Shown here: one piece after another, positions 5,195-6,170 of the stretch
Layout: each line of letters begins with the position of its first letter
Position numbering within the stretch: the stretch's first letter is position 1
The notes under the pieces: model-generated
Seen by the model: the letters and a program-made list of their open reading frames with translations, nothing else
What the model was told of the DNA's origin: nothing
Database searches by the model: none
Source of the DNA: Clostridiales bacterium UBA6981
GTDB taxonomy: Bacteria > Bacillota > Clostridia > Oscillospirales > Oscillospiraceae
DNA length: 6,170 bases
Direction: 5' to 3'
NCBI GenBank assembly: GCA_002450075.1
Contig: DJYJ01000004.1
Coordinates: 31,545 to 37,714, forward strand
Program-made: the position numbers and the translations under genes

Positions 5195-5992
5195 TTATTC
5201 ACAGATCGCGGCGACGGCAAGCAGACCGAAGACCTGCTTGACGCCGGTATTGACGCGCAGCATACCGAGTGCTGTCTCCATCAACTGTTCGAGATCGTAT
5301 ACTTCCCTGTCGCTCATGGAAAGAGCGCTTCTTCTTTTGCACAGCATATCAGTCAGCAGCCCGATCGCACATTCGACGAACGCGACCGCGGCGGCGTTGT
5401 CCATGCCCTCGTTCGCGGCGCACCAGCGGAAAAGCTGCGCCTCGTCCTTTTCGGCGCAGCGCCGGAGGAAGGCGGAGGCGAGCTTGACAGTCTCGGGATC
5501 TGGCTCCTCCTCTCCCGCGCCGCAGACGATCTCCGCGCAGCGGGAGCGCACCGTTTCGAGCAGCTGCTCGGCGTTTGAGGCGCACAGGAGGAAATAAACG
5601 CCGCGCGGCGGCTCCTCCAGCAGCTTGAGCGCCGCGTTCTGCGCCGGGACGTTCATCGCGTCCGCCTCGTCGAGGATATAGACCTTGCGCTCGGATTCGT
5701 TTGGCAGCACGACGGAATCGGCGATCACGGCGCGGATCTGATCCACGCCGATCTCGCGCTTTTTCTTTCCCTTGTCGTCTGAAAGCCTCCCGACGGTCAT
5801 GACGTCCGGGTGGATGCCCTCGCGCACCTTGCGGCAGGCGCGGCACGCCCCGCAGGGGACGTTTTCACCCGCGGTGCACACAGCGGCGGCGGCCAGCGCA
5901 AGCGCGGTCTTTTTCCGTTCCTCCGCCGAGGGGGAGAGGAGGATGTAAGCGTGGGAAAGCTCGTTTGCGTTTTTGAACTTCAGCTCTCTCAT
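5195..5992 (-). CDS. holB: DNA polymerase III subunit delta-prime
   Basis: 265-residue AAA+ clamp-loader subunit, which with delta and gamma/tau loads the sliding clamp for replication. The N-terminal SHAYILL block is followed by a degenerate P-loop (SPSAEERKKTA, about 20-30) in place of GxxGxGKT, as expected for a delta-prime that does not hydrolyse ATP. A zinc module comprises Cys39, Cys47, Cys50 and Cys53 and is followed by GIHPDV. Further marks are IGVDQIRAVI (81-90), the Walker B-like KVYILDEADAMN (103-114), NAALKLLEEPP (119-129) and the SRC motif (150-152). At 265 residues it is shorter than the roughly 310-330 usual, the shortness being in the C-terminal domain. Start 5992 is chosen over 6034 because AGGAGG lies 7 nt upstream. 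The neighbouring ricT is the classic Bacillota holB partner. Confidence 0.92.
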   Translation of the reverse strand: MRELKFKNANELSHAYILLSPSAEERKKTALALAAAAVCTAGENVPCGACRACRKVREGIHPDVMTVGRLSDDKGKKKREIGVDQIRAVIADSVVLPNESERKVYILDEADAMNVPAQNAALKLLEEPPRGVYFLLCASNAEQLLETVRSRCAEIVCGAGEEEPDPETVKLASAFLRRCAEKDEAQLFRWCAANEGMDNAAAVAFVECAIGLLTDMLCKRRSALSMSDREVYDLEQLMETALGMLRVNTGVKQVFGLLAVAAICE

Positions 5993-5999
5993 GCCCGTC

Positions 6000-6005
6000 C
6001 CTCCT
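6000..6005 (-). promoter_or_regulatory. Shine-Dalgarno site of holB
   Basis: AGGAGG lies 7 nt before ATG 5992, fixing this start. The frame is open 42 nt further upstream to 6034, but that would place the start within a few bases of the predicted -10 box. Confidence 0.8.
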
Positions 6006-6037
6006 GTCGCAGAACATTTGCTTGTGCCTATCAAGTT

Positions 6038-6067
6038 ATTTTACCTTATTTCAGGTCATATAGTCAA
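6038..6067 (-). promoter_or_regulatory. Promoter of the holB-ricT unit
   Basis: TTGACT (6062-6067) and TAAAAT (6038-6043) are separated by 18 nt, in an AT-rich stretch that contrasts with the GC-rich genes. It indicates that holB is the first gene of its transcript here. Confidence 0.7.
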
Positions 6068-6170
6068 CAGATTTTTCTTCTTCCGGATCCTCTGCGAAAA
6101 AAGGGAGGGCGCGTTGCAAAATAGCGCAGGATAACAAAAGCACCAGTTAGGTCCAAAAAGGACTTGGCTG
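6068..6170. other. AT-richer intergenic end of the window, no gene seen
   Basis: No coding frame, RNA gene or convincing terminator is recognised here. Minor marks are a short GTCC-AAAAA-GGAC hairpin at about 6151-6163 and a run of six A (T on the minus strand) near 6107-6112 without a clear stem before it. An upstream gene may end just beyond the edge. Confidence 0.4.

Noticed and set aside
1..6170. CRISPR array, insertion sequence, tRNA or other mobile or RNA element
   Set aside because: No direct repeat series, transposase motif, terminal inverted repeats or tRNA cloverleaf was seen; the window is a core chromosomal region.

Overview
The window is a gene-dense, GC-rich stretch of bacterial chromosome in which every supported gene lies on the minus strand. 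A holB gene followed directly by a RicT/YaaT-type PSP1 gene, Shine-Dalgarno sites of the AGGAGG type, sigma-A-like promoters and a zinc-ribbon/membrane/Ig-like protein all point to a Bacillota (Firmicutes) anaerobe, probably a high-GC member of the Clostridia. That placement is inference from gene content; no rRNA or other phylogenetic marker is present.

Read in the direction of transcription (high to low coordinates), the layout is as follows. A promoter at about 6038-6067 drives holB (DNA polymerase III delta-prime, 5195-5992). It is followed 19 nt later by ricT (3898-5175, TTG start), whose product carries a long charged tail. A 271-nt gap (3627-3897) holds several inverted repeats and a good promoter. 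Next is a single-gene unit (2970-3626) for a membrane protein with an N-terminal zinc ribbon and a C-terminal Ig-like domain, closed by a strong intrinsic terminator (2923-2954). A further promoter and a 5' leader with a UUCG-capped hairpin then open the F1Fo ATP synthase operon: atpB (subunit a), atpE (subunit c), atpF (subunit b), and a fourth reading frame that runs off the left edge of the window.

That fourth frame is the most remarkable item. From its ATG at 1250 to the window edge it is one uninterrupted frame of at least 416 codons. In order it encodes a second b-type stalk segment (membrane helix plus charged helix), a delta-type C-terminal domain, and the N-terminal part of the alpha subunit up to just before the expected P-loop. 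No stop codon or frameshift separates the three parts. The delta N-terminal helical bundle, which normally docks on the alpha N-termini, appears to be missing, as though covalent linkage had replaced docking. Fusions of b and delta are known from mycobacteria; I do not recall a described b-delta-alpha fusion. Since F1 has three alpha but normally one delta and two b subunits, this gene raises a direct stoichiometry question. The gamma, beta and epsilon genes are presumably beyond the left edge.
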